Position numbers and translations under genes: made by a program. The notes under the pieces were generated by a model, which saw nothing but the letters and a program-made list of their open reading frames with translations, made no database searches and was not told where the DNA came from. From contig CAUYUJ010021649.1 in NCBI GenBank assembly GCA_963575745.1, positions 312,286 to 376,285 of the forward strand: a DNA stretch of 64,000 nucleotides, in the 5' to 3' direction. Positions 19,857 through 30,714 of the stretch are shown here, one piece after another. Numbering within the stretch: the stretch's first letter is position 1; every line of letters begins with the position of its first letter. Origin of the DNA: Prorocentrum cordatum. Taxonomy: Eukaryota; Sar; Dinophyceae; Prorocentrales; Prorocentraceae.

Positions 19857-20010
19857 CCCGAGGAGGAGGAGGAAGAGGAGGAGGAGGAGGAGGTCCTCCT
19901 CCTCCTCCTCCTCCTCCTCCTCCTCCTCCTCCTCCTCTCCTCCTCCTCACCATGTCCTTCATTTGCTCCTCCTCGTCCTCCTCCTCCTCCTCCTCCTCGG
20001 GAGGAGGAGG
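19857..20010. repeat. Head-to-head (GGA)n-(TCC)n inverted tract
   Basis: About 33 bp of GAGGA repeats are followed directly by about 55 bp of CCT repeats, then a second CCT run closing with GGGAGGAGGAGG. The two halves are self-complementary and could fold into a long stem. Confidence 0.9.
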
Positions 20011-20048
20011 CAGGACATATTTTTTCCTGTGCGATCCAATCAGTTTCT

Positions 20049-22030
20049 TCAAACTGACAACCAAGGGCACTGCGAGTGCACGAGGCAAATGCCCCCAGGT
20101 GCAGGCAAAAATGGCAGCGCAGCAACTGCATCTGACAATCGTGCCAAGGACGTGCGTCCGTTGAGTGCCCAAACTCCACGCGCGTCAATTCGTTGGAGCT
20201 CTTTGAAAACAACGAAAAATGCAAGAGTTGGCTTCGTCATCGACGTGACGGAGCCGATGCAATCTATAATACCGAAGGTAAATGTGTTATCACTACCACC
20301 TAATTGAATGCAATCGCCAGCCTTTAAACGTGTTCCGATGGGTGTGTCTGCCACGGCTGACACCTGCACGTCGTGTCCAGCTTCAGGGTCCAGGACCAAC
20401 AGTGCGCAACGAAGAGATGGCATGCTGGAACAGGCGCCCCGCAGGGCAGAACTTTCAAAGGCGCATCTATCTATAAGCGCAACAGTTGCGCCGAGAACGC
20501 GTTGCAAACAGGACGATTCGAAACAATTCCCGCGAGCGTGACTGCCGGCAGCCTTCAACGATTTGTGATGGGCTTCCAAGCTGAAACAGTTTAAACTTCT
20601 CCTCAGACGGGCGATCGACCAAATTGCGTGGAAAATCAAATGCATCTTTGGTTTTGCCATCCTCGGGACGTACAGCCGAATGTAGAGTTTGTGATGGGCG
20701 AGCGTAGCATCAAAAAGTTTGTCTGTGTGAGCTGCCACTGTGTCGCCCGAACATAACATATCCAACATTGTTTCTAATAGTACTAAACAGCGCTTCTGCT
20801 CAATCATGTCTGCTGGCCAGCGCCGATCTACCTTCGAAAACGCACTCAATACTTTCACTGCTGCCAGAGTCTCGCTGGAAAAACATCTGAGAGGTTTGTT
20901 TTGACTGCCGAGCCTGTTGCTGGAAAATCCTTTCGGTAGGTTACCCCTCGAAATGGCCACGCGATTGAAGCGTGAAAGTCGTCTATGGTGTTGGTGGGAA
21001 CGCCACGAGAAGCCAATTGCCTGAGGACGTCGTTGACTTCGAATTGGGCGATCCCGCCGCTTGCAACCAGCGCGTGCATCCAATCTATGTGCGCGTGTTC
21101 GGGCGGCCGAAGCGTTGCCCGCAAGTGCGGGTCCATAACAAGCCCATCCACGTTGTAATGCATCCCTAACGATTTCGAAAGTTGCTCGAACTGGGCCCGC
21201 GTAAGCCGCCCGACAGCGGCGGCCAAACCCTCAACCATTTCGATGAACGTCTGTGTCGTCCGAAAATCAAATTCGTGGGGCAGTGCTGTGGAGTAGTGGC
21301 GCAAATAGGGATGGTCAGCGACGCGGCTTGGAACGCAATTGATGATGTTTTTGCAACGCATGCAACATAACAGGCCCGCAGCCCCGCGAACGTCCCACAT
21401 GAATGTGCGTGCCTTCTCGTCCTGGAGAAACCCAGCAAATTGCGCTCGAAGACGAAAATCGCCAAGATCAATCCCAACGCCCATGTCAAAACCAAACTGA
21501 CGATAAAACAGTTTTAGCATGTGCTTCATCAAGCAACCGCGGCCCCCTTTAATTCGGTCTGCATTGTCCACCAACACATACGAAAGAGGGAAGGAGCCGC
21601 ACTCGCGAGCCCGAAACCAATCTGGCCACTCTAAAAAATACCAGTACACGGCCTCTACATTGCGTGCGTCGTCAGGACGCAACGGGTTCCCCACCCTGGC
21701 GGCGTCGTTATATAGAATCAAGCGAAACGTGTCGGATCCAGCCGAGGCGAGACAAGATTGCAAGAATGGAATGAACGCTGTTGATCTTTCAGCCAGTGTC
21801 CACATCAACGCAAATGGGTTTATATAGTTGACTTTTACGTCTTCTCCTTCCTTAGCTGGAATACTCAATGAGCATATCACGCCGCCAAATGGAGTAGCCG
21901 TCTGAAGAGTTTCAATGTCCCCGCCATTCTCCGCTACTTCTAATATGCGACCAAGGTCAGCCCTGGACACCCGAAGACATTCCGATACAATCGGACCAGT
22001 GAGGCGCGGCCTTTTGGCGGGGGTCGCCAT
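20049..22030 (-). CDS. CACTA/EnSpm-like DDE transposase, one frameshift
   Basis: A DDE transposase would cut and paste its own element. ATG at 22,030, stop at 20,049, about 660 codons if one frameshift is bridged at the CCCC run 20,944-20,947: the frame passes from ...IAWPFRG to NLPKGFSSNRLGSQNK.... Features of the family: FRLILYNDAARVGNPL with ARNVEAVYWYF (about residues 103-131, the L.LY.D...NPL...AVYW pattern of CACTA-like and related transposases); a Cys cluster CCMRCKNIINC (about 222-232); HIDWMHALVASGG (Asp about 316, equivalent to the D.MH motif); and near the C terminus KPKMHLIFHAIW plus NCFSLEAHHKSLK, matching K.KHhL.H and E..Hk..K. The frameshift is a single base in a G4 run, so either a recent mutation or a read error. 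First gene of the same-strand array. Confidence 0.72.
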
Positions 22031-22080
22031 CACTTGAGCAAACTGGAAACGGTTTCCCCCCCCTTCCAGTACTCTCTTTT

Positions 22081-22339
22081 GTGGGGTGCCCAAACATTTA
22101 CAAAAACTTAGAAAAAACTTAGAAACACTTGCAAAAACTTAGCAACCATTAACACATTTAGGTTTGGATTTAGGTTTAGATAGAATTTGGTTTACAACTA
22201 GATAGCGGTAGCGCGCGCCTAAGTATTTACATTGCATTTCGTATCCCTAGTTATAAGCCAGTGAGAGCAAGCTGCACTCAAGAAGTGGAAGGGCGCCGCA
22301 GCTTGAGCAGGGGCCGACAGTCCCGGCAGTCATAGAGGC
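22081..22339. other. AT-rich upstream flank of the transposase
   Basis: Four ACTTAGAAAAA/ACTTGCAAAAA-type repeats (22,100-22,145), a TTAGGTTTGGATTTAGG stretch, and GTTATAAGCCAGTG at 22,250-22,263. Repeated short motifs next to a CACTA-like gene resemble sub-terminal repeats. No gene. Confidence 0.45.
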
Positions 22340-22605
22340 CTACCACGACATGTTCTTAGAACACAAAAAATGTTCGAAGAACACAAACAGTGTTTTTAGA
22401 CCATGAGCCCGATGGGCTAAAACAAGACAGTCCCAGCCAGAGATGTTCGAAGAACATGTCTTGGAAACCCTATAGGTAGCGCTATAGGCACGCCGGGGCA
22501 CTTCGCCACTGCTAAGAACATTTCCTGGAAACCAACAAAGGTTCTTAGAACATTGTATGGTAGCACTATGGGCACGCTGGGACGCTTCGCCACTGCTTGA
22601 CTCAG
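22340..22605. repeat. Dispersed repeat R5, copy 2
   Basis: Same ends and palindromic GTTCTTAGAAC motifs as 9,467-9,665. The block GGTAGCnCTATnGGCACGC...CTTCGCCACTGCT occurs twice here (22,472-22,512 and 22,560-22,600), so part of the unit is duplicated internally. Confidence 0.7.
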
Positions 22606-22829
22606 AAGACCACAATTCGCGACATGGGAGACAGCATGGGGAATGCCGCACAACTATCCCCAAACCCACAACCCTGGTGCGCAGCGCGCGCCAGAGGCGG
22701 CGCTTCTGGCGCCGCCAGCGAGGGTCAGCGGCGCTCCAGGACTCCCACCGCGGCGCTCCACTGCTTCCGCCCCCATGATTCCCCTTCGGGGTGTCATCTC
22801 TGCCCTTAATTGATACACACCCCCTCCCC

Positions 22830-24450
22830 CATCCGACCGGCGGCAGACCCGAAACCATGCCCAGCCATCCCTGACAAACCAGAAACAATAGAGTACACTT
22901 TGCTGCCAAACATTGGACCATGCGCGGGCGCCCCGAGATCAAAATGTATACTTTGTTTGACAGGGCTGGGGTGCCGTCCCTCATATTCTCTTGCCTGCGC
23001 GGGCACGCAATCCCTGTCAAAAACACATGCAATGCGGATGCCCATACCATGCAACATGCTGGCCACCCGGCCGACATGTGGCATCGGCTATATTTTCGGG
23101 GGCGCGCAAACATGGATCGGGGGAAGTGCCCTCGTCCGGCGGCGGAGATCCGCGGCTTCTCATCCACGCCCCCCTGATCCATGTTTGCGATCCTCTGATT
23201 CTTGACAGGGTGGTGCATGTGGAGCACGTGGCGAACCCGGCGCAACGGGCGCGCCAGGTACGCGCAGGCCCCTGGAGCGCCTGGCGCACCCGGGGTGCGC
23301 GCGGCGCGTGGCACGCGCCCGGCGCACCTCGCTGGCGTCGCGCACCTGGAGCCTGCCTTGGCTACCCGTGGCTGTCCATCCCTTGGCGACCACTGAGTAC
23401 AGGGCAGCTTTTCATACATAGGATGTTTAAAACATACAGGAGTTTTAACACACGCTATGAACAAATGTATGCATGAACTCATCGTTGTCTTTAATACTAA
23501 ATCCCTGCATTTTTATACATGATCCGCACGCGGAGCAGGTATTAAAAACGGCTCTGTATGTGCTGCGACTTGGGCAACGTGTTGTTGGGAGGGCGGGTGG
23601 GAGGGAGCTGGACGGCCTGCGGCTTGGGGGGGAGCTTGTCACTGGTCCTTCTTAATCTACCCCCCCCGACTGACAGCACCCCGGACAATTCGCGACACCC
23701 CCCGCCTCCCCTGTCAAAGAGAACATTTCCAAGTGCACTCTGCGGCAAAATCTTGGGTCATGGCCCGGGGCCACGCGAGAACGTTGTACAGTTTGGTTGA
23801 CAGGGCGTGCCAGCAGATGGCCTGCTGTGCGCAATGCCCCTATCCCTTGTAAACAATCATACTCGGGGATGGACAGAACCCCCTTTAGTAAAACGTGATT
23901 TAGTTAAAACACCTGAGGCCCAAACCTGGCGGGCGCAAGCCTGGAAAAGAACGGCCACGGCGCCCTCTCGAGAACCGAAAACGGACAATTCACTAATCGA
24001 CGTGTCACTGTTGGGGTTTCTGTCCACCCACGACATACACATTTCACTTCGCGTCAAATCTGGATCGTGCATTGGCACCCCGCGATCACTTTGCATGAGG
24101 TGCTGACCCACGGACGACTGGGGTGCAGGAACAGTTCCTGCTGCGCGCCGGCCCCGGACATCATGCTGGCCACTCCGCCCGCGACGTCTGCAGCGGTTTT
24201 CGACGGCAATGGTTGGGGCCGACGTGTTCACCGAGGTGCGCGGGCGCACCTGGCACACTCTCCGCGTGCCCCGAGCGTGGCGCACCTGGAGCGGCTGGAG
24301 CAGACGGCACACTTGGCGCACGCGGAGCACGTGGCGCATCTGGCTCACCAGGCGTGCCTGGCACGCTTGGGCCCCAGGTGGGCCCAGCGCACCCGGTGCG
24401 CGTGGCGCGCCTAGCACGCTCTGTTGGGAGGGGGGGTGGGAGTGAGCCAA
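22830..24450. repeat. R6 repeat block (two diverged units)
   Basis: Two diverged units share TTTGNTTGACAGGG, GCCTGCTGTGCGC, CTGGCCAC(T/C)C and a degenerate GCGCACCTGG array (23,220-23,390 and 24,235-24,420), then GGGTGGGAGTGAGC. A third unit lies at 45,190-45,910. Pro-Gly-Ala frames over the GCGCACCTGG arrays are artefacts. No gene seen. Confidence 0.6.
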
Positions 24451-24529
24451 ACAGTTTGTGACTGGGAGAAAGATCCAGATCCTCCCCCTCCCCATCCCCC
24501 TGGGTCTGAACAGGAGGGGCCTCGGGGTG

Positions 24530-24900
24530 TCAGGTCCTTCTCGGCTAAAGTGGCCGCAAGATGGCCCAAGAAAGTCCAACATGACCTCCGAGATGGCACA
24601 AGGCAGCTCAGGATGGTTCAGGATGCCCTCCACGCTGCCTCCAAGAGACCCAACGACCCCCCAACACCGCTCCGAGTGGCCAGGGCTCCCGCCAAAGATG
24701 CCACCGAGAGGGCGACATCCTCTGGAGAACGCATCGCTTTTGCATCCTCGCCTTTTCGCTTCCGACTGGCCTTCGACACCTCAAAACTGCTCCAAGATGG
24801 TCCAAGAAGCCGAAGAAGACCCCAAGACGGCCCCAATAGCGCTCCAAGAGCGACCCAACGGGGCCCCAAGAGGCAAATTTCTGGACCGTTCCAGTGGCTG
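24530..24900. repeat. R7 degenerate CCAAGAGG-type tract
   Basis: Irregular 10-13-nt repeats of the CCAAGA(G/T)G, ACGGCCCCAA and AAGACC kind. The same texture is at 29,120-30,250, 46,110-46,330 and 59,950-60,250. Arg-Pro-rich frames over it are not genes. Confidence 0.6.
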
Positions 24901-25721
24901 CGCCCTCACAAGGATTTCGAAGCGAATCCAGCCGTGGGGAAGAGGCAACGGCAGCGGTATCGGTATCTCTTCCCTCCTCTGATCATTGTCCTGCGACCCC
25001 CGGATCCCCCTCGAGGGGCAGGAGTAGGAGGAGCTGGACACGGCGCCTGCGCGGGCGGCTGACCACTGGGCGGGCTGGCCACCTCCGTGCCGCCCTTCTG
25101 GGCGTCCTGGAGCACCCTGCGGGCCACCTCGTCGAACTCGTCACAGGTGACGGCATGCGGCAGCCCCTGCAGGAAGGTGTCCCTGGTGGGCCGAGAGCGC
25201 ATCGGACAAGCCTACGTTAGGCAGCAACTCCTGGGAGGCGCGGGCACGATGTGGACCTACCAAGCTGGATTGACAAGGGTACGGGCTGGATTGGGGGACC
25301 ACGTGCCGGATCCGGGCAGAGCTGACCTGAGCTAGGCCCGGCTGGGCTCTGTGAGCAAGCCTCCCAGGAGTTGCAACCGAACCTTCGGCAAGTTCCTCCC
25401 TTGACAGCATGGGCCCTGGCTCCTGTCATCACCAGAGACATTCGGACCATGAGCAATCCCCGCTAGTAAGGAACTCCATTGGGAGGCTGCGGGTGACACT
25501 CAAATCCTGAAAGCTCGCACGCGCCCTGCCGCAACGCCGACGCAGCGCGAACCCGCCGTGCACTCGAACTCGGACACGAATACGTCAGATGAGGACACAA
25601 GCGACTCGAGTTGTCGATTTGTTTGTTTTCGCCGCCCACCGTCATGCGTTCTGTCTGGCCTCAGGGGGCGCGCTCGGGCCCTGGGACCGTCGGAAACGGA
25701 TCGGGGATGAAAACCTGCTCC

Positions 25722-25797
25722 CCCGCCTCCTCCTCCTCCTCCTCCTCCTCCTCCTCCTCCTCCTCCTCCTCCTCCTCCTCCTCCTCCTCCTCCTCTC
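25722..25797. repeat. (CCT)n microsatellite
   Basis: About 25 CCT units. Neighbouring sequence from 24.9 to 26.2 kb shows no gene. Confidence 0.97.
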
Positions 25798-26229
25798 AAG
25801 CACATGTGGCCCCAGGGAGGTCCGCAGCGCGACTCGTCGACACGAGCCGCAAAAGGTGCACTATACTTTTCCAGGGGGGGGTGTAGGACACGCCGTCCTC
25901 CGTGGACGCCCCAGGCTTCCGAGCCACGGGGCGCGGGGGGGGGGGTCAAGGACGCAAGGACGCGAGGGCACCCTTGAACAAGGCGTACAGGTCTCGGTCT
26001 CGTCATCGTCCCTCCCCCAAAGATCTCCCCCACCCCACCCCCCCAGGAGGCTGCGCAGAACGTTTGAAAGCCCTATCAAACTGCAGAAACGCCCACTTCC
26101 AGAGTCGGCCCTCCTCCGCCCATTCTCCCTGCAACCATTGTGTTCGCTTCCCTGTTCTTCTGCCCACTCTCCCCTCACCCGCCCAGCTCCTCCCCTCCCT
26201 TTTTCTTACTCCCCTCTACCCCTTCTGTT

Positions 26230-26432
26230 GTTTCTCTCTCACTGTCTCTCCCCCTGTCTCTGTCTCCCTCTCTCTCTCTCTTTCCATCTATCGCTCTCTC
26301 TCTCTCTATTCTCTCTTTTCTACATCTATATAGATATATGAATATATATATATATATATGAAATTATGTATATCAAACTCTCTCTCTCTCACACTCCCTC
26401 TCGCGCTCTCTCTCTCTCTCTCTCTGGTTTCG
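26230..26432. repeat. (TC)n and (TA)n microsatellites
   Basis: CTCTCT tracts at 26,230-26,320 and 26,378-26,425 flank a TATATA block at 26,322-26,362. Confidence 0.95.
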
Positions 26433-26503
26433 GGCGATAGCCAGGGCCTCCATGCTAGCCAGCTGGACTCCAAAGAGTCTTTACGCTGCGGCTGTATATC
26501 ATC

Positions 26504-26546
26504 TACATGGTGCAAGCCATGTGGTGCAAGCTACGTGGTGCAACCT
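26504..26546. repeat. TACGTGGTGCAA 13-mer repeats
   Basis: ACATGGTGCAAGC, ATGTGGTGCAAGC and ACGTGGTGCAACC in tandem. Related words occur around 47,220-47,285, 47,410 and 47,662. Confidence 0.55.
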
Positions 26547-26559
26547 CGACGGACCCCCC

Positions 26560-26790
26560 GAGCACAGCGTGTCGCAACGAGGCGGCAACGGGCGGCAGCG
26601 CGGCGAAACACCGACGGATCCCCAAGAGGGCGGCAACGAGGCGGCAACGGGCGGCGACGCGGCGAAACCTCGACGGCGGACCCATCCAAGTCGGCAGCAG
26701 AAAAGCGGCAACGAAGCGGCAACGACGCGGCGACGGGCGGCGACGCGGCGAAACCTCGACGGACCCGTCCGATTCCTTAGCAGCGCAAGT
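26560..26790. repeat. GCGGCAACG minisatellite
   Basis: Imperfect repeats of GGCGGCAACGGGCGGCGACGCGGCGAAAC with CTCGACGGAC. Two or three higher-order units, no gene. Confidence 0.85.
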
Positions 26791-27624
26791 AAGAAGCGCT
26801 GCGTGCAAGCACTCTGTGCGGAATCCTCGAGCAACATGTGATCATCGCTCCCCTCATCCTCCTGGGAGGCTGCCGGGGGACTGAACTGGTTGGGGGGCCA
26901 CATTTCAAAATCGGTCAGGCTGGAGGCCAAATCCGATCAAAATCGGTCCGAGGACCCCTCCAAAGGTCCGTCTGGTGCAATGTTTCACCCCAGATCCGTT
27001 TGTCACGGTCCCTGGGCCCGAAAACAGCCCCCAGAGACATCCATAAAAAATCAAACAAATCCCGAACCCAGAACTTCGAGCCTGCCTCCCCCCCCTTCAG
27101 CGCTGGACCCAGAGCTGGGCCACCTCGGACCCCCGGACGACTCCGAAGCTCCTCCTCCTCCCCCTCCTCCTCCTCCTCCTCCTCCTCCTGGCTCCTCCTC
27201 CTGGCTCCTCCTGGCAGCCCTCCTCCTCCCGCCTGGCAGGGGGGAGGGCTGCGCACGGCCGCTTCACGCTCCCCGCCTGAGGCCCGGGAGCACGGCGGGC
27301 GGGTTCAGCCCGAGGGAGTACGCCTTGGACACCCACTTCCGCAGCTTGTCCTTCGTCCCGAGGGCCACTCGAAGCAGCAGTGTCCGCAGAGAGGTACCGG
27401 GAGATTGGCAGAACTGAGCAAGGGCCGGACCCACTGCGGACAGAGCGATTCGGAGCTGGGCAAGTTGCCCTCGCGTGGGCCTGCAGAGGAGAACAGAGGA
27501 GAGCGGCCTTGCGAAAGGACTACTGCTGGAATCCCAAAAAGCAGAAGCAGTACAAGCGGGCCCCGCCCGTATGTGCTTCCGGCCTCCAAGACGGCCCATG
27601 AGTCCTCCAAGACGTCCTCCAGGA

Positions 27625-27900
27625 GTGCCTCACTCTCCTCCTCTTCCCCAACCCCCTCCACGTGTTCTCCGAAAGCTTTCCAAACCGATTCGGGCAACAC
27701 TCGTTCCGAAAGATTGGCAAGGAGCTGACCCAACCGTCGGCCAGCAGGCCCCGAGACGCCTCCAGCCCCCAAAGGGCCCCGAACACGCCCATTCCTCAGT
27801 CTCCTTCTCTTTCCCGTCCTCCCCCACGTGTTCCCCGAAGGCTTTCCAAACCGATTCGGGGAGCATATGGCCCGATAGCTTGGCAGGGCTCTGGCCTCAA
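27625..27900. repeat. Tandem duplication, about 175-bp period
   Basis: CCACGTGTTCTCCGAAAGCTTTCCAAACCGATTCGGG (27,658) recurs as a near copy at 27,824, each followed by a related GATnGGCAGGG stretch. The surrounding 26.8-28.3 kb shows no gene. Confidence 0.8.
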
Positions 27901-28344
27901 CGTTCGGCCACATAGGCGCTTCCGAAAGGGCAAGGGGCGGTGGTGACTCGCCGTAGGCGTCTTCGATAAATACAAGCATCAGTCACGCAGCGCCCAGGAG
28001 CAGCAACAGCGGCTTTCCCCCAAGAGGTCGGCGGTGCGGCGTAAGCCAAAGAATCACCTCCTGGACTCCTCTCGAGGGTTCTCGTCAAACCTGGCACTTC
28101 CGCGCCCGGATCGACTCTTGACGGCCTCCGGGAGCCCTACACGGGCCCCTAGAGTTATTAAGTCCAGGATTTTCTAGAGACTGGTCTCCTTTCAAAACAG
28201 CCGACGCCCTCCATAAACCATGCGGAAACCCTTTTGGGAAGGCTTTCGGCAGGGTTTCCGGACGGTTTCGGGAGGGTTTTGGGAGGGGCTTCGTCGCTTT
28301 GGGGGGAAACCAGTCCCTAGCGAACCCTGGGCGTTCTTCACTCT

Positions 28345-28496
28345 AGAGTTAGGTCAGGCATGTCCTCCTGCTGGCAGATTTTGGAAGGAAGAAACACGCC
28401 AAACAAATAGCAAAAGAATCGAACAGTCGTCCCGAGACTATTTTTTGACTACTGCTGGATACTCTTCCTGTAGAGGGACACGCCCGACTCAACTCT
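28345..28496. mobile_element. Diverged copy of the GTCGGGCGTGTCC MITE
   Basis: Inverted ends AGAGTTAGGTCAGGCATGTCC and, on the other strand, AGAGTTGAGTCGGGCGTGTCC, around an AT-rich centre holding AGACTATTTTT. Same family as 44,569-44,749 and 62,885-63,075. No clear target duplication. Confidence 0.65.
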
Positions 28497-28599
28497 GGGG
28501 GCGAAAAATGAAGAACCTCCGGGCTCGATCAATCGAGCGATGGGGGGGCGGCGAGAGGCGGGTGCGCGGAAGAGGGGGCGACGAGGGTCTTCCACGAGA

Positions 28600-28760
28600 T
28601 CGACGCAGCGACCTACGCGGTGGCTTACGCGGGCCGCCAGCGCGGCACGCTACATTGAAGACGAAGGCGCCTACGCGCGAGCCTACGCGGGCAGCTCGCG
28701 CGCGCATGTCTGTCGGCGCCGACGACCCCGATACCTGGCGTCGCTCACATTCACTCTGGG
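28600..28760 (-). pseudogene. Fragment related to the SL-headed retropseudogene
   Basis: The minus strand encodes SRVGAFVFNVACRAGGPRKPPR, against SRIGAFVINVACCGGCPRKPPR in the retropseudogene (around 7,800-7,715). DNA similarity extends over about 100 bp. Nothing else of that gene is recognisable here. Confidence 0.55.
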
Positions 28761-28795
28761 ACAATTCACGCCCCGACCATGGCATCTCGACACGC

Positions 28796-28822
28796 ACACC
28801 CACACACACACACACACATACT
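28796..28822. repeat. (CA)n microsatellite
   Basis: ACACACAC tract of about 25 bp inside a repeat-rich interval. Confidence 0.95.
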
Positions 28823-28824
28823 CG

Positions 28825-28930
28825 GGAGCGGCCAAGAGGGGGGTGTCGGGGTGTCCAAGAGGGGGGGGTGCAAATCATGAACGGCGGCATGTGCGCGGCC
28901 CGGCGGCGGGGCCAGAGACGTGATGAACTT
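28825..28930. repeat. Dispersed repeat R1, partial copy
   Basis: ACTCGGGAGCGGCCAAGAGG through GCGCGGCCCGGCGGCGGGGCCAG matches 62,568-62,660. The hairpin half of R1 is missing. Confidence 0.7.
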
Positions 28931-29099
28931 CGCCGGCCCAACGGGCCAGGGCGTGCTAAGATCTCCGGTACCTGGTTGACAGTATTTCTAGTTCGCGCGC
29001 GCAGGGCGGCCCCTGGGGGTCCCCGGGCGAAAAGTACCCCGGCAAGGTCCCGGCAAGTCCCCGGCAAGTCCCCGGCAAGGTCCCGGCAAGGTCGGGTCA

Positions 29100-30260
29100 G
29101 AGATGCCGGAGTTCTGTTTCGGAGTCCAAGAGGGCTCCAGATCGGTTCAAGAGGGCCCCGAGAAGCTTTCTAGACGGTCCACGAGAGGCCCGAGACGGCC
29201 AAAGATCGCCCGAAGACGCCCCAGATGGCCCCAAGACAGCCCAAGAGGCCTCCAAGACGCTCCAAGGGCCTTCCAAGAGGCCTCCGAAGAGGGCCCCAAG
29301 TCGCCAAAATCGTTGATTTTCATTGGTTTTTTCTATGTTTTTTGCGTTCTGGCCTTTTGGCTTCCGGACGCTCCAAGAGGGCCCAAGAGGCCTTCAAGAC
29401 TGCTCCACGACGGCCCACGAGGCTCCCAAGACGGCCCTGGAGCGGCCCAAGAGCGCCCCCCAGACGGCCCAAGTGCCGCCCAAGGCGGACCAAGAGGCCC
29501 CAAGACGGGCCCAAGAGGGGCTCAAGAAGGGAACCGAGAACTGAAAAATCGAGCCCTCCGCCCCAGAAGGCGCCCAGGACCCCGAAAGAGGCCCCAAGAG
29601 ACTCTCCAAGACACCCCCAAGACGCCCCAATAAGCTCCCGTGAGGCCCCAAGAGGACCAACAACGTCAGGCCCCAGGCCCCAAGAGGACCAACAAATACC
29701 GCCAAGAGCCCGCCGAAAGCCCCCCAAGAGACCGTCACGAGGCTTCAAAACTGCCTCTAAGAGGCTCCCGAGACACCCCAACAACGCTGATTGCGGTGCA
29801 GCGCCGTGGAGCCCCAGGAGGACCCACAAATACCGCGAAGAGACCGCCGAGGGCCTCCCAAGAGACCCTGAAGAGACTTCAAAGCTGCCTCTAAGAAGCA
29901 CCGGAGATACCCCAAACCGAGACGGCCCAAGAGACTCCCACGACTACTCCAAGAGAGCCTCCCACGAGGAGCCCCAACGTGAATTTGAAGTCCTCCGCTC
30001 CGAAAGACCCTCCAAGACACCCCCAAGACGCCCCAATAAGCTCCCGTGAGGCTCCAAGAAGACCAATTAATACCGCCAAGAGCCCGCCGAGAGCCTCCCA
30101 AGAGACCGTCACGAGGCTTCAAAACTGCCTCTAAGAGGCTCCCGGGACACCCCAACAGCGCTTCATGCGGCGAAGCGCCGTGAAGCCCCAGGAGGACCAA
30201 CAAATACCACCAAGAGGCCGCCGAGAGCTTCCAAAAGACCCTGAAGAGACTTCAAATGAA
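29100..30260. repeat. R7 CCAAGAGG-type tract with 405-bp tandem duplication
   Basis: About 1.15 kb of degenerate GGCCCCAAGAGG-type repeats. The segment starting CCAAGACACCCCCAAGACGC at 29,608 is repeated from 30,014, with near-identical sequence on to GACTTCAAA. The 274-codon and shorter Arg/Pro frames are by-products of the repeat. Confidence 0.85.
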
Positions 30261-30714
30261 CAACCTCTCTCACTCCAAACCCCCCGTGCCTCTGATCCTT
30301 CCTCCATCTTCCACTGCTCCTCTACTCCCTCCGCCTCCTCCTCCCCCACCTCCCCCCCCTCCTCCTCCTCTGCCACCCACACTTTCCACGCTCGCGCCTC
30401 TACCCCCCTACCCCAACCCCCCCGCCCCCCCCCTCCCCAACACACACGCACGATTACACATAGCAGCGGAAGGAGGAAGTTCAGAGGACAAGGAGACTGC
30501 AAACTGTTTTCTTGTTTCGAGCGATAAAATTTCACGAACCGCCACCTTCCAGATAAGACGGCTCAGGCATGCAAAAAATGGCTCCTCCCGGCAAGGTCGC
30601 CACAAGCCGACCATCCATGACCAACAACCAAACCCATCAGCCGCATTAACTCCGATCACTGAGGCAATCGACAGCCGTGCACCAATATGGGCCGGCGGAA
30701 TGAGCGAAGCGATT

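Larger units (their letters stand above)
10480..22263 (-). mobile_element. Candidate large DNA transposon: transposase + methyltransferase cassette
   Basis: Five minus-strand genes run from the transposase (22,030) to the cytosine methyltransferase (11,198). The intergenic stretches carry N-GGC-GA-GCC-N' palindromes that are nearly absent elsewhere in the window. Both outer flanks are AT-rich with TTATAA motifs, and the best inverted pair is CTGACTTATAAGTGG (10,480) against CTGGCTTATAACTAG (22,263, minus). This pair has three mismatches and no convincing target duplication, so the ends are tentative. DNA methyltransferases carried by dinoflagellate retrotransposons are known; an association with a CACTA-like transposase is inference here. 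Confidence 0.3.

Noticed and set aside
22160-22190. Possible telomere-like TTTAGG words
   Set aside because: Only a few imperfect words (TTTAGGTTTGG, TTTAGGTTTAG) and no TTTAGGG array.
29100-30250. Arg/Pro-rich protein of 274 codons
   Set aside because: Low-complexity CCAAGAGG-type repeat with a tandem duplication; the frame pattern follows the repeat and is not codon-constrained.
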